Part shown: piece after piece, positions 50,501 through 56,659 of the stretch
Numbering within the stretch: the stretch's first letter is position 1
Layout: each line of letters opens with the position of its first letter
Made by a program: the position numbers and the translations under genes
IMG/VR virus record: IMGVR_UViG_3300050015_000317
Coordinates: 1-63,720 of that record
Direction: 5' to 3' (one strand)
From: a virus
Length of the DNA stretch: 63,720 nt
The notes under the pieces: model-generated
What the model was told of the DNA's origin: nothing
Seen by the model: only the letters and a program-made list of their open reading frames with translations
The model's database searches: none

Positions 50501-51949
50501 CGCATCATGCAGGCGGCAGTCGTCTGGTCGCCCCCGTTCATGGTGCGCAACAAACTGCGCGACATCCAGAGCTGGCTCGTCCTGTCCGAAACTGGCGCGA
50601 CGCCCTGGGACGCCCTGCGCCGCCAGAGGCCAGAGGACGCACAAGGGTTGAGGTTGGGCGGCGGCGACTTTTCCGGTTATTACCAGAACCGCAGAACCTA
50701 TCAAAAGGCACTCAAGGAAACCGCCCGCGAACTGGCCGACGACAAAGGAACTATCCTTACGATGCCCGGCGATCTGGCGCGGGCCTATGGGCGGATGGGC
50801 AAGTGGTCGGAGCGTTCCACGCGAACACAAGAATACCGCAACGCCTTCAAGAAGGCTGTCGAGGAACTTGGGTATAACGAGTACGATGCCAGCCTGTACG
50901 CAGCGGCGAAAGCCCGCGACCTGATGGACTTCGCAATGGCGGGTTCGGTCGTTCGGCAGATCAACAAGTACATCAAGTTCACGGCCCCCGCCATGCGTGG
51001 AGTGTTTAGGGCAATCGAAGGTGTCAAACGAGACCCAGTGGGCGTCCTGACTAAATGGGCGCTCTATGTAGTTGTTCCGACGTTGGCGGTTCGGGCATGG
51101 AACGCCGCCAGCGGCAACGAAGAAGAGTACGACGCCCTACCCGCGTGGCGCAGAGACTTGTACTATAACTTCAAGGTCGCGTCAAATACATGGATCAGCA
51201 TTCCCAAGCCGTTTGAACTTGGAGCGCTGGGTTCGGCAGTCGAGCGAGCGATACAGACATTGCGGGGCAAGAAGGACGCCTGGGACGGATACGCCGGAAG
51301 CATGTCAAGGGCGCTGTTGCCAGTGGACGAGTCGGCGCTGTTTGGGCCTGGCCGTGCAGTTGTCGGGCCGATAGCCAACTACGACTTCCTCAGGAATGGC
51401 CCCATCGTTCCTGACTACGAGAAGGATTTGCCCGTCGAGTATCGCAAGGGTGCTGAACACGCGACGAACGCGGCCAAACTGATAAGCAAGGCCACAGCAT
51501 CCACCATCGACCCGCGATACATCGACAACTTCATCAACGGCCAGTTTGGAAGTCTAGGCCGGATGGCTACGACGGCCAGCAACATCGGACGAACCGACGT
51601 GGGCGGGATCGCGGGCGGTGCCGAAAAGACCGCCGAGTACATCGCGGGCGTCTTTGGAACAAGTCCCGCCTACAACTCCGTCGAGGTTCAGAGGGCGATG
51701 GAACTGCTGCGCCAGAACCAGCGGACGAGCAGCAGGGAAGCCAAGGCGCTTCGGGCCTTCGGGGAGCAGTACCGACAAGCCAAAACGGACGCCGAGAAAG
51801 ATCAGATCGCCAAGCAAATGAGGGAGTACGCCCGCAGTATCGTTCCGTATCTGGAAAAATTGACGCCGGGGATCAAAACGTCGCCCTGGAGCAGCCCTAA
51901 AGACTTCACCAAGTCGTTCAAGACTGATCTGACCAAGGGGAAGAAATGA
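44600..51949 (+). CDS. 2449-aa polyvalent/ejection protein with metallopeptidase and LPD38-like C-terminus
   Basis: It starts directly after the previous stop. Residues about 60-115 contain RVRNADGSISTIRSIGVDVD and IPTVSDDGRIMSN, a module common at the front of large phage proteins. Residues 500-700 are low-complexity Pro/Ala linkers. A zincin motif HEVAHSFDDL lies at 1382-1391 (HExxH at 1382-1386), with the region after it (EGVAEFLRAYMVNPEAAK) typical of peptidase domains in 'polyvalent proteins'. Residues about 1960-2430 look like the LPD38 large-polyvalent-protein domain, with FTAPAMRGVFRAIEGVKRDP. Such proteins are packed in the particle and injected with the DNA. An effector role in the host cell, including proteolysis, is likely. 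Confidence 0.75.
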   Translation: MGKLDEMWDSTGAVAVAPAPSKLDAMWDATPAPVTALVASAPDAPRGMIEPPTLDLSNRPRVRNADGSISTIRSIGVDVDGKQVLIPTVSDDGRIMSNKEAVQAYRTTGKHLGTYATQADVDAAGQFWHDKEQAKLNATPRDQFGQTMEDRPAQPSMAAPEAAPLTTSPGIAAEDSTGADVREVKDLVQQIVLPAQEAVTKHSLGGTEGVEQSMTAAIKPDAEKDANAQIAVREMLNTHKRVRPGWVEGLGRVVDVIPGGQIGQDLTARAKGEQTYAQQIAEAAQIGHGEPIDAEAVGRMLAVASKLPQVEQVNAFATIRALPAYRQATQDYIAGKYPVYSWTRDFAKQPEAQTVEEKGADIGAGLLAFMGAQRTFGSMLGEGGGLVKNMTSMELASQYTSSGQAKLGEGAALGAAYEIPTAIASKMPGPAWMKAGAAVILGYIVGSGTAKIGGADDVTTTIMGLMGAGMSPLAIRKSIKKTHPEVPDAVIDAAINQPKEVFDAAKAKIEASQTAQPAPNTSGSTIESTPAAGQPAPDSVTQHAQQPGNGLVTPEAAAPVETPRVVALKEALSTATTSDNASAIAEAIAKEKAVEPAPVSPLGETAAKSETPVEPTSKESLQVQEPALDKPAAPPWSAQRESATISPVTPTEGAGRTTPPEETPQAAGGKGTAHLDRVRARGFWTVRDVLDELKAQGVTLGKGEYLRFDPEDLSVGQDLKTSRVWDDGKPTDRTKKGTSALDPSAYQYEYHKDTHYAGKVYIVKGTSARKGFDPAEVVVQNAKVVRRINLPDSFSPSARPESPGESAPVTKTAGTPEQVQEEVSTGAKKEYRYRLTLRPASTANTPGGAVRFEDDGSQFGVAVYDKPLAQSAQKQFAMEPLDPLDPANVKKGFDNAIAAIDKEADYGEQSWQQKEGLYSPDTRRGGEAWRLTYFDAAGKPTGHTEFSSYQEARDYAASQRNAAAPVPERQQLRASAEVAEKGKTPWAKKARTKRGPKKEMPPTLEEERQNAIRAHREKPHFDEIGKANKELAEIDKLAEVEQQKLPEGYTVKPMASEEGYYYVEDAEGNGVGRYPLTMREAIDEAWKESGQKPSELPKELQDRRAAAQARLDAASAALSKLKSSEEAPAAPVIDKPSTTAQPEQGKQGWEMGLLEYGKSRLPKSQADQITNPRQVASFSGQHIKGIKAAIERNLPVPAAVLSEYKGTPWADEALAKMEKAQTTGKGEVGLDALGKGMAERGQEVRALLDRADALNIDRKGMTEPELVKAIADAEAKPKRIVSDAGGKKAKRATPGGEAGAMASPVRELAAPIKRDNAPPRIEVAPIEGGTPKALDKIIMDVGTLRRSPIFGGKTPRSAAGVYRPGTAETMIRFQGDLDTAAHEVAHSFDDLYRIVPGAKYRMNKGQQFGETPWSANRAKGEFDEELSKFWWHGSASESGPHAKLTYKRGEGVAEFLRAYMVNPEAAKAEAPRFYEFLKKQMPADAWAKLDAFGKDIREWAGLDPLAQIGTNIEVGEKSKLQRLRESVQRDTYDYRTSLTTIADKLFRDDMAPIVAGYEQSLRLAAKDLSAMKPSDNALYTLRRLTHTGGTVDEQLVTGLVDWGKTQKEGKWVLAEDNGKPMTQEWLLEPLDKSGGVASMNKDMELVRSFMVAERVVERAEVLDKQSYREIVGGIDKQAAKIEKVLDGPLAETMDEARVAALSDEAQALRQAVRGADALTGPAANKLRAIADALPETQWAKQAIKAVEWNARRKQRLSGTGGGIVSDLKQSEAAVEQMKQDPETYARIGEAARRYRAMADVAILKAQVDLGRITQKSADAIREDNQFYTDMHRVMEDRLQIRPLAGGKRPGKTAETIHAFEGSTRRIMDTYLNLLEAVEAAQAEGIRNQFKQQLTEPLIGKRGMYEGAPQQLSTIGRKVAGGTPDAITLYRNGKKEHWLFEPEIQKVLKGVDQAAMDGLLSKVLQIPGRIMQAAVVWSPPFMVRNKLRDIQSWLVLSETGATPWDALRRQRPEDAQGLRLGGGDFSGYYQNRRTYQKALKETARELADDKGTILTMPGDLARAYGRMGKWSERSTRTQEYRNAFKKAVEELGYNEYDASLYAAAKARDLMDFAMAGSVVRQINKYIKFTAPAMRGVFRAIEGVKRDPVGVLTKWALYVVVPTLAVRAWNAASGNEEEYDALPAWRRDLYYNFKVASNTWISIPKPFELGALGSAVERAIQTLRGKKDAWDGYAGSMSRALLPVDESALFGPGRAVVGPIANYDFLRNGPIVPDYEKDLPVEYRKGAEHATNAAKLISKATASTIDPRYIDNFINGQFGSLGRMATTASNIGRTDVGGIAGGAEKTAEYIAGVFGTSPAYNSVEVQRAMELLRQNQRTSSREAKALRAFGEQYRQAKTDAEKDQIAKQMREYARSIVPYLEKLTPGIKTSPWSSPKDFTKSFKTDLTKGKK

Positions 51950-52206
51950 GCGCAACACCGTGTAACAAGGAAGTTCTGCCGGGCTGCGCCCGCGAGTTCG
52001 GGGCCATGAACGTCAAACTCGATGACCTGGCCAAGTCCAGCGACGCCATCCTGCACCACCTGGAAGGCAACGGGCAACCGGGGCTTATCAAGGACGTGGA
52101 TCGGCTCAAACAAACCAACAAGCGGAACGTGTGGTTGTGGAGGGCCGTGGCCGTGGCCGTCATCGGCCTGATGATAGAGGCCATCAAAAAGCACTTGGGA
52201 ATCTAA
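51946..52206 (+). CDS. holin-like/XhlA-like membrane protein, 86 aa
   Basis: It overlaps the previous stop by 4 bases. A coiled coil (KLDDLAKSSDAILHHLEG) is followed by one C-terminal TM helix (VWLWRAVAVAVIGLMIEAI). The layout resembles hemolysin XhlA-type proteins used with holins. It is the first gene of the lysis cluster. Confidence 0.6.
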   Translation: MSATPCNKEVLPGCAREFGAMNVKLDDLAKSSDAILHHLEGNGQPGLIKDVDRLKQTNKRNVWLWRAVAVAVIGLMIEAIKKHLGI

Positions 52207-52232
52207 CCGGGCCTTTGGCCCAAGGAGTACCC

Positions 52233-52481
52233 GTGAAGTACGCAATGATCCTGCTGGTCCTGGCGGCCCTGACGTTCGGTGGCTGCACCGTGTTCTCGGC
52301 GTCCGATACCGTGCTGGTGGATAACCACCTGGGCAACGCGCAGGCCATGAACAAGCTCGTCCAGGCCGACGCCAACGCCGCCCCGGCCTACAAGCAGTGG
52401 ATGCAGGCCGATACAGCGTCCTGGCAGTGGATGGCCGACAAGGCCCACCGCCGCACCCCCACAACCCTTCCCACAAAGTAG
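52233..52481 (+). CDS. small lipoprotein, possible outer-membrane spanin
   Basis: GTG 52233 follows CAAGGAG. The first 20 residues (MKYAMILLVLAALTFGGC) are a signal peptide with a lipobox TFGGC, so the mature protein would be a 64-residue lipoprotein starting at Cys 18. Its place between membrane proteins of the lysis block suggests an Rz1-like role, which implies a two-membrane host. Confidence 0.65.
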   Translation: MKYAMILLVLAALTFGGCTVFSASDTVLVDNHLGNAQAMNKLVQADANAAPAYKQWMQADTASWQWMADKAHRRTPTTLPTK

Positions 52482-52488
52482 GTGACAC

Positions 52489-52833
52489 ATGGACCCGAAA
52501 CTCAAAGAACAACTCGTAAACATCTTCGGACAACTGGCGGTCGCGGCCGGGGAGCAGCTTCAGCCAGCCTACGGCGCGGCGATTGCCCGTATGGGCATCA
52601 AAGAGGCTCTGGCCTTGGCGACGCTGATCCAGGGTAAGAAGTGGACCGACGCGCAGGCGGCCATCCGGACCCAGATGACCGCGCAGGAGCTGGCCGACGA
52701 AAAGAGCAAGCTGGCAGACCTGACGTTTGACTCAGCAGTGTCGGCGGCGCAGGGCTGGAGCTTTGCGGAAGCACTCTTACAGGCGGGACTCAAGGTGCTT
52801 TTGGCCCTGGCGCTTGGCGCTGTGGGACTTTAG
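52489..52833 (+). CDS. lysis-cluster protein, 114 aa
   Basis: A helical protein ending in a hydrophobic segment (EALLQAGLKVLLALALGAVGL) begins soon after the lipoprotein with AGGTGAC upstream. The amphipathic N-terminal 85 residues and one C-terminal membrane helix would suit an antiholin or spanin partner. The role is unassigned. Confidence 0.5.
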   Translation: MDPKLKEQLVNIFGQLAVAAGEQLQPAYGAAIARMGIKEALALATLIQGKKWTDAQAAIRTQMTAQELADEKSKLADLTFDSAVSAAQGWSFAEALLQAGLKVLLALALGAVGL

Positions 52834-52870
52834 CCTCCTCACCGCCTGGAGCATTCTTAGGAGAATGAGC

Positions 52871-53110
52871 ATGGACACGATCAAGCAACTTCTGGCCAAG
52901 TACGCGACGCCGTTTCTGGTCAAGATCGTCCTTCGCGGATTGGCCTACGGCACGGCGTTTGTCAGTGCCAAACTAGCGATTGAATCTCCCGACGCGGACG
53001 CCCTGACCAAGACCGCCGAGTGGGGCGGGGCGGCACTCGCGGCGGGCCTGGGCCTGCTGATCGACTATCTCCAGCACCGTTGGCAGGACAAGCAACCGGC
53101 CAAAGCCTAA
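52871..53110 (+). CDS. holin candidate, 79 aa
   Basis: ATG 52871 is 8 bases after AGGAG; an in-frame ATG at 52865 is too close. The product has two membrane segments, FLVKIVLRGLAYGTAFVSAK and AALAAGLGLLIDYL, and a charged C-terminus (QHRWQDKQPAKA), the usual class II holin pattern. It is the last rightward gene before the strong terminator. Confidence 0.65.
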   Translation: MDTIKQLLAKYATPFLVKIVLRGLAYGTAFVSAKLAIESPDADALTKTAEWGGAALAAGLGLLIDYLQHRWQDKQPAKA

Positions 53111-53134
53111 GTAGTCTACAATTTGCAGAACAAG

Positions 53135-53163
53135 CGCCCCGTCAGAAATGGCGGGGCGTTTTT
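53135..53163 (+). terminator. rho-independent terminator of the late region
   Basis: CGCCCCG (53135-53141) pairs with CGGGGCG (53152-53158) around a 10-base loop, followed directly by five Ts. It closes the late transcript just before the structured RNA's own promoter. Confidence 0.88.
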
Positions 53164-53187
53164 ATGCGCAGATTTCGATATTTGGGC

Positions 53188-53217
53188 TTGACTTGTGCGG
53201 GCGGGGTTTAATAAGAT
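53188..53217 (+). promoter_or_regulatory. promoter of the structured RNA
   Basis: TTGACT (53188-53193), an 18-base spacer and TAAGAT (53212-53217) place the start near 53224, at the first base of the long-range helix CCGATGC. It lies directly after the late terminator, so the RNA is transcribed independently of the late operon. Confidence 0.62.
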
Positions 53218-53222
53218 TGAAA

Positions 53223-53686
53223 CCGATGCCAAGGACGGCACACATCTTGACTGACGCAAACACCGCGACAGGCTCGCTCGGTTCGATTCCGAGACGCGGA
53301 CTTTTTGTAGACATAGCCCAGAGCATCGGGAGTGACGTGTTGACTCTATCCGGTTTCGCAAAGTGCGTTTTGCCGGGACCAAAAACGCAAGGAAACTGCC
53401 GCACAGCCACGGGAACCCGTTGCCAGATTGAAGGCGAAAGCCTGCGGCTGGCTACTCAAAACGGGGCGGCGCGACGTTGCAAGTTTAGTAATCGGCGCAA
53501 AAACGAGCGGAGTCCAGACCTGACCCTGTCTGCCGCGAACGTGTTCCTAGCCCTGCGCTGGTTCGTTTTAAGCAACGCTTGAGTCAACGTAGACCCTTTA
53601 ATCACCCTGAAGCCTAAGAGCCTTGTGGTTCAAAAGGCAAGACCAGGGTGAACACGGGAAAGAGGGTCGAGTGTGCGCAGAGCGCA
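53223..53686 (+). ncRNA. large structured RNA candidate, ~465 nt
   Basis: The 600-base gap between the late terminator and the next gene has no acceptable ORF, and the 144-codon one has biased, low-complexity composition. Perfect helices can be nested: 223-229/323-329, 263-267/295-299, 277-281/289-293 (T-loop-like TTCGATT), 339-346/581-588 (long range, 8 bp), 364-371/382-389, 398-402/444-448, 409-412/417-420, 432-435/440-443 (GAAA tetraloop), 515-519/528-532, 536-540/561-565, 592-597/663-668, 603-609/644-650, 620-624/634-638 and 674-678/682-686 (each plus 53000). It has its own promoter. The class is unassigned; it could be one of the large ornate phage RNAs or a new one. Confidence 0.72.
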
Positions 53687-53709
53687 GAAGACGTTGAAGG
53701 GTGAAGTAG

Positions 53710-53916
53710 ATGAACACGGCAGAAACGGCAGCTACAATCAAGGCGATGATTGAATCCTGCGCCAGCGAACGTGGTGGTTACAGGAAAGCCCTCATCGACC
53801 TTTTGGGCGTTCAGTACGAACGTCCGTTCAATCTTCCGACGGCATGGAAGAAGCGGCTGGAGCAGTTCGGCGACGTGGCCAAGGTCGAACAGGCGGCCGC
53901 GCTGGGTAATTTTTGA
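53710..53916 (+). CDS. hypothetical protein, 68 aa
   Basis: AAGGGTGAAG precedes the ATG. The soluble helical protein (KAMIESCASERGGYRKALID...AWKKRLEQFGDVAKVEQAA) lies directly after the structured RNA, whose 3' bases could pair with its leader (ACGTTGA 53691-53697 can pair with 53584-53590). The following 224 bases (53917-54140) hold no gene or clear signal. Confidence 0.6.
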   Translation: MNTAETAATIKAMIESCASERGGYRKALIDLLGVQYERPFNLPTAWKKRLEQFGDVAKVEQAAALGNF

Positions 53917-54140
53917 TTAGGGGGATTTTCCTGGTTGACTTGTAGGGTATTTGCCTATAGCTTTCACGTTCAGTGACCTCGCCAGTTTGAGGAGGCCGGC
54001 CCAACTCAAAATCACAATTGCGGGAAGGCAGGACGTTATGTGCAGCACCGTCATATCTGTGGCAACCCCATGTTCCTCTGCCCACGCCGAGCTGCACGAG
54101 CTTGTGGATCGCCTGCCCGTAGAACATGCGCAGGCCGCAG

Positions 54141-54539
54141 TCAGCGTTTTGCGGGCGTTCCTTGATCGCCAAGACCAGCACGCAGGTCGCCGCCAAACTT
54201 TGCAGCGTCCTCGTCTGCTGTCCCAAGCAGGGCCTCGACCATCCCTATAGCTTTCAGCCGTCGCCGATAGGGGAGCTTGCGGAACGCTGTCAGCAGTTCT
54301 TTCTCATCAGCATCCGGGGGCATCAGACTCTCGATAGTTTCTCCCGGCGTGTGCAATGAGCCTGGCGGCAGCGCCAAGGCCGCTTCGATGCTGGCCGCGA
54401 GCTTTCGACTGGGGCGCAAGCGACCTTGCCGAATCCGAGACATGGTATTCTCGGAACATCCAACCTTGTCGGCCAGCGACCGCGCCGTAATCCGAGAGGC
54501 GCGTAACGCATGGTTCAATTTGTTGCCGTCAAACTCCAT
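54141..54539 (-). CDS. XRE-family repressor candidate
   Basis: The 132-residue leftward protein has an N-terminal HTH of the lambda-repressor type (ARSLADKVGCSENTMSRIRQ, about residues 18-37). A helical C-terminal part without the Ser/Lys auto-cleavage pair follows. ATG 54539 is preferred over the TTG two codons upstream. It faces the early promoter across a control region with clustered CGCAA/TTGCG motifs, the arrangement expected of a lysogeny repressor. The missing protease dyad suggests induction by another route. Confidence 0.8.
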   Translation of the reverse strand: MEFDGNKLNHALRASRITARSLADKVGCSENTMSRIRQGRLRPSRKLAASIEAALALPPGSLHTPGETIESLMPPDADEKELLTAFRKLPYRRRLKAIGMVEALLGTADEDAAKFGGDLRAGLGDQGTPAKR

Positions 54540-54547
54540 AATCAATT

Positions 54548-54653
54548 CTAGGTATCGTACTTATTCCTAGCCTTTCTAAAAGTTTTTTCTTCGCGCAAGC
54601 GCAATATTTCCATATACTTGCCATCAGCGCAAAAAATTGCGTAGAGTTTTGCG
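54548..54653. promoter_or_regulatory. operator cluster of the immunity region
   Basis: Five CGCAA/TTGCG half-sites lie at 54594-98, 54600-04, 54628-32, 54637-41 and 54649-53. The third and fourth form a CGCAA-N4-TTGCG palindrome, and the last abuts the early promoter -35. A separate 23-bp imperfect palindrome CTAGG...CCTAG is at 54548-54570, close to the repressor start. These fit autoregulated repressor/early promoter control. Confidence 0.6.
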
Positions 54654-54682
54654 TTGACCTATACCCTAGGCCGTGTTAAGAA
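54654..54682 (+). promoter_or_regulatory. rightward early promoter
   Basis: TTGACC (54654-54659), a 17-base spacer and TAAGAA (54677-54682) read rightward, away from the repressor gene. The adjoining TTGCG half-site at 54649-54653 would block RNA polymerase. This is the likely start of the early transcript that runs through to 11.1 kb. Confidence 0.65.
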
Positions 54683-54766
54683 TCCTTCCTAGACAAAGGA
54701 AGAGCGGCCATGAAGATGCACGGATGCATAAGCCTCAATAACAACCACACACAAAACGACGGCAAT

Positions 54767-54812
54767 GGGCCGGAGTCGAAAGGGAGCTTGGCCGCTATCC
54801 TGACTCCGGCCC
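54767..54812 (+). promoter_or_regulatory. 11-bp leader hairpin upstream of the early control gene
   Basis: GGGCCGGAGTC (54767-54777) is a perfect reverse complement of GACTCCGGCCC (54802-54812) with a 24-base loop. It lies in the leader between the early promoter and the gene at 54834, following a short open frame that begins ATGAAGATG at 54710. No T-run follows, so an attenuator or an RNA-binding site is more likely than a simple terminator. Confidence 0.5.
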
Positions 54813-54833
54813 GCCGTGTTTCTGGGACGTGCC

Positions 54834-55031
54834 ATGCTCCAACTCATCACATCGCAGGAACTCGATTCGATGCTGGCGCTGTGCAGTGCCGGTGCGCGGT
54901 CGCGGATGCGGGCCGTCCTCAAGAGCCACGGCGCGCTGCCAATCGACAGGGGCCGCGCGACCAAGTGGAAGCTCTCGGAAGTCGAGTCGGCAATCCGCAA
55001 GATGCAGTTGGAACAGAATGGCCAGTTATAG
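54834..55031 (+). CDS. small DNA-binding control protein (DUF4224/excisionase-like)
   Basis: This 65-residue protein (LITSQELDSMLALCSAGARS, RMRAVLKSHGALPIDRGRATKWKLSEVESAI) has the winged-helix-like pattern of small phage control proteins of the excisionase or DUF4224 type. It is the first gene on the early transcript, facing the repressor, so it may act as Cro or as a directionality factor for the serine recombinase. Confidence 0.6.
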   Translation: MLQLITSQELDSMLALCSAGARSRMRAVLKSHGALPIDRGRATKWKLSEVESAIRKMQLEQNGQL

Positions 55032-55238
55032 CTCATTGCGACTCCTGGCCGTCCATTGCCCCTGATTCATCCCTGATAGCATTGACGGTAGCACAGGTGT
55101 CCAAATCTGTCAAGGCACAAAATTCCACTCTCGGCGGGCATTCAGGGTGCCTTCCGAAAACCTGGCGCGATACGTACCACGGTCGCGTCAGGGTATTCTT
55201 CCCGGTCGCGTCTTGTGGCGCGACTATGCACCGAGGCC

Positions 55239-55460
55239 GCCAGCGGGTAGTTGCGCCCGCTGGCACTTTTGCTTCCCCAGCACGGCTCACCCCGGCCGTG
55301 CGTCCCACGCCGCCCGCGCGCGTATTCCCCCCGTCGCGCCGGGCGGCCCTTTGCACTATCCCCCTGCCGACGATGCACATGACGACAGTCACCCCCCAGG
55401 CAGGGACTAACCACGGGCCGCGTTCTGGCGAAGTGATGGTCGCCGTTTCGCTCGCGGCCC
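55239..55460. ncRNA. cluster of GC-rich hairpins in a 620-bp gene-free stretch
   Basis: 55032-55654 has no convincing gene. It contains perfect hairpins 55239-55247/55256-55264 (9 bp, then ACTTTTGCTT), 55280-55286/55295-55301 (7 bp), 55309-55316/55340-55347 (8 bp plus 5 bp inside) and 55415-55422/55453-55460 (8 bp enclosing 55427-55431/55440-55444). The first could be a terminator of a short early transcript; the cluster could also be a second structured RNA or the replication or attachment region. Confidence 0.45.
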
Positions 55461-55654
55461 ATTTGATCTACCTGGCCCCAACCGCCCGGCACACGGGCAC
55501 GGACGCTACAGGCATCGCGGTTGCCGCGCGAGTAGGTCCTGGACGGGCGGTTTGGGCCTTCGCTATGGGCGGCGGGCCGTGGAGCAATTCCCGTCCCGTG
55601 TTTAACGCGACCTGCCGCATTGAACAAACCGGCCACGAGCCGAAAGGATAACAA

Positions 55655-55777
55655 GTGAGCAACCTACAACGTCAGCCGCAGGCCGTGGACCGCAGCCACC
55701 CCAGATTGACAGTGGAAAATGCACTCAATCCGGTAGCGGCTGGCGTTGTCTTTGATCTGGAGGTCGAGAGCAAATGA
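55655..55777 (+). CDS. hypothetical protein, 40 aa
   Basis: GTG 55655 after GAAAGGATAA gives a 40-residue protein (MSNLQRQPQAVDRSHPRLT) whose stop overlaps the next ATG. It is small but coupled to a typical early gene. Confidence 0.5.
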   Translation: MSNLQRQPQAVDRSHPRLTVENALNPVAAGVVFDLEVESK

Positions 55778-56091
55778 GCGAGACTATCAAGCATACGCCG
55801 ACACCGTGGGATTGGTCCAAAGGCGAAGCCACTGACTGCGACATCGTGACCAGTTATTCTGGCGTAATTGCCGTCATGGAGCATAACCACGTTGCGGGCA
55901 TAGACGGCCCCGCCAACGCCGCTTTCATCGTCCGCGCCTGCAACTCGCCCGACGCGATGCTGGCAGCCCTCAAGCGTCAGGTGGACAACATCGAGTTATG
56001 GCTTTTGACGGGCGTCCCGGCGACTAAGTGCCAGTCGCAGTCAATCTACGAGCAGATGGCCGCCGCGATCAAACTGGGAGAAGGCAAATGA
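55774..56091 (+). CDS. hypothetical protein, 105 aa
   Basis: This protein starts MSETIKHTPTPWDWSKG and continues with IVRACNSPDAMLAALKR, a pattern seen in many small phage proteins of unknown role ('HTPTPW' and 'RACNxxxxLL'). ATGA overlaps link it to both neighbours. Confidence 0.65.
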   Translation: MSETIKHTPTPWDWSKGEATDCDIVTSYSGVIAVMEHNHVAGIDGPANAAFIVRACNSPDAMLAALKRQVDNIELWLLTGVPATKCQSQSIYEQMAAAIKLGEGK

Positions 56092-56474
56092 GCGAGACAC
56101 CAAAATCGAAGTGCTGCCAGACAGTATATCCCAAAGAGTGGCACAGTAGTTTCCACGGCTACCGCTGCCATCACAACGCCACTGTGACCCGCAACGGAAA
56201 GCCGTACTGCAAGCAGCACGATCCGGTAGAGGCAAAGATTCGGGACGAGGCGCAGCGAGCGAGGTGGCGGTTCGAGTCAGAGCAATATGCCATCAATATC
56301 GCCAAGGAACAGATCGCTGCCGCCCACTCCCGCCATTGCGTAGCCGTGTACGACGGGCTGGTATCTACTCTCCGGCGTGCCCGCGACACGATCGCGGCGC
56401 ACATGCATGGCCTGCCGAGCAACGTGCTGAACGAGATCGACGCGGAGCTGAAGAAGGTTGAGGAGAGCAAATGA
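56088..56474 (+). CDS. hypothetical Cys/His protein, 128 aa
   Basis: It has SKCCQTVYPKEW...GYRCHHN and KPYCKQHD in the first 50 residues, a possible metal site, then a helical C-terminal half. It starts in an ATGA overlap. The role is unknown. Confidence 0.6.
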   Translation: MSETPKSKCCQTVYPKEWHSSFHGYRCHHNATVTRNGKPYCKQHDPVEAKIRDEAQRARWRFESEQYAINIAKEQIAAAHSRHCVAVYDGLVSTLRRARDTIAAHMHGLPSNVLNEIDAELKKVEESK

Positions 56475-56659
56475 GCGTTCGATGCTCAGAATGGTGGAGT
56501 GTGCCGTGGAAGGGCCATACTGCGGTACTCTACCACCAGCACTGCCGCCGGAAAACCAACCATCCATCTGGCAAGTGCTGGCAACATCTATCGAGCGAAG
56601 ACCTTCGGAATAAGTATAGAGCCCTTGAAGCTGCCCGCGCGGCCAAGGTGCAGCCATGA
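56471..56659 (+). CDS. hypothetical protein, 62 aa
   Basis: The short Trp/His/Cys-rich protein (MSVRCSEWWSVPWKGH) begins in an ATGA overlap and ends 4 bases into the following gene. It is basic and helical at its end. Confidence 0.5.
   Translation: MSVRCSEWWSVPWKGHTAVLYHQHCRRKTNHPSGKCWQHLSSEDLRNKYRALEAARAAKVQP

Noticed and set aside
53277-53300. T-arm-like CTCGG-TTCGATT-CCGAG suggesting a tRNA
   Set aside because: No D arm or acceptor 5' strand fits upstream; it is better explained as one helix of the larger RNA.
53148-53582. 144-codon forward frame across the structured RNA
   Set aside because: It has no ribosome site, begins inside the terminator, and its composition is irregular, while nested base pairing explains the same bases better.
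53955-54256. Repeated CTATAGCTTTCA (53955-53966 and 54245-54256)
   Set aside because: One copy lies inside the repressor gene and no symmetry or promoter link was seen, so it was not called a site.
54710-55651. 313-codon forward frame in the early control region
   Set aside because: It overlaps the better-supported control gene at 54834 and the hairpin cluster, and its sequence looks like a GC-rich shadow frame. Only its first codons might be a leader peptide.
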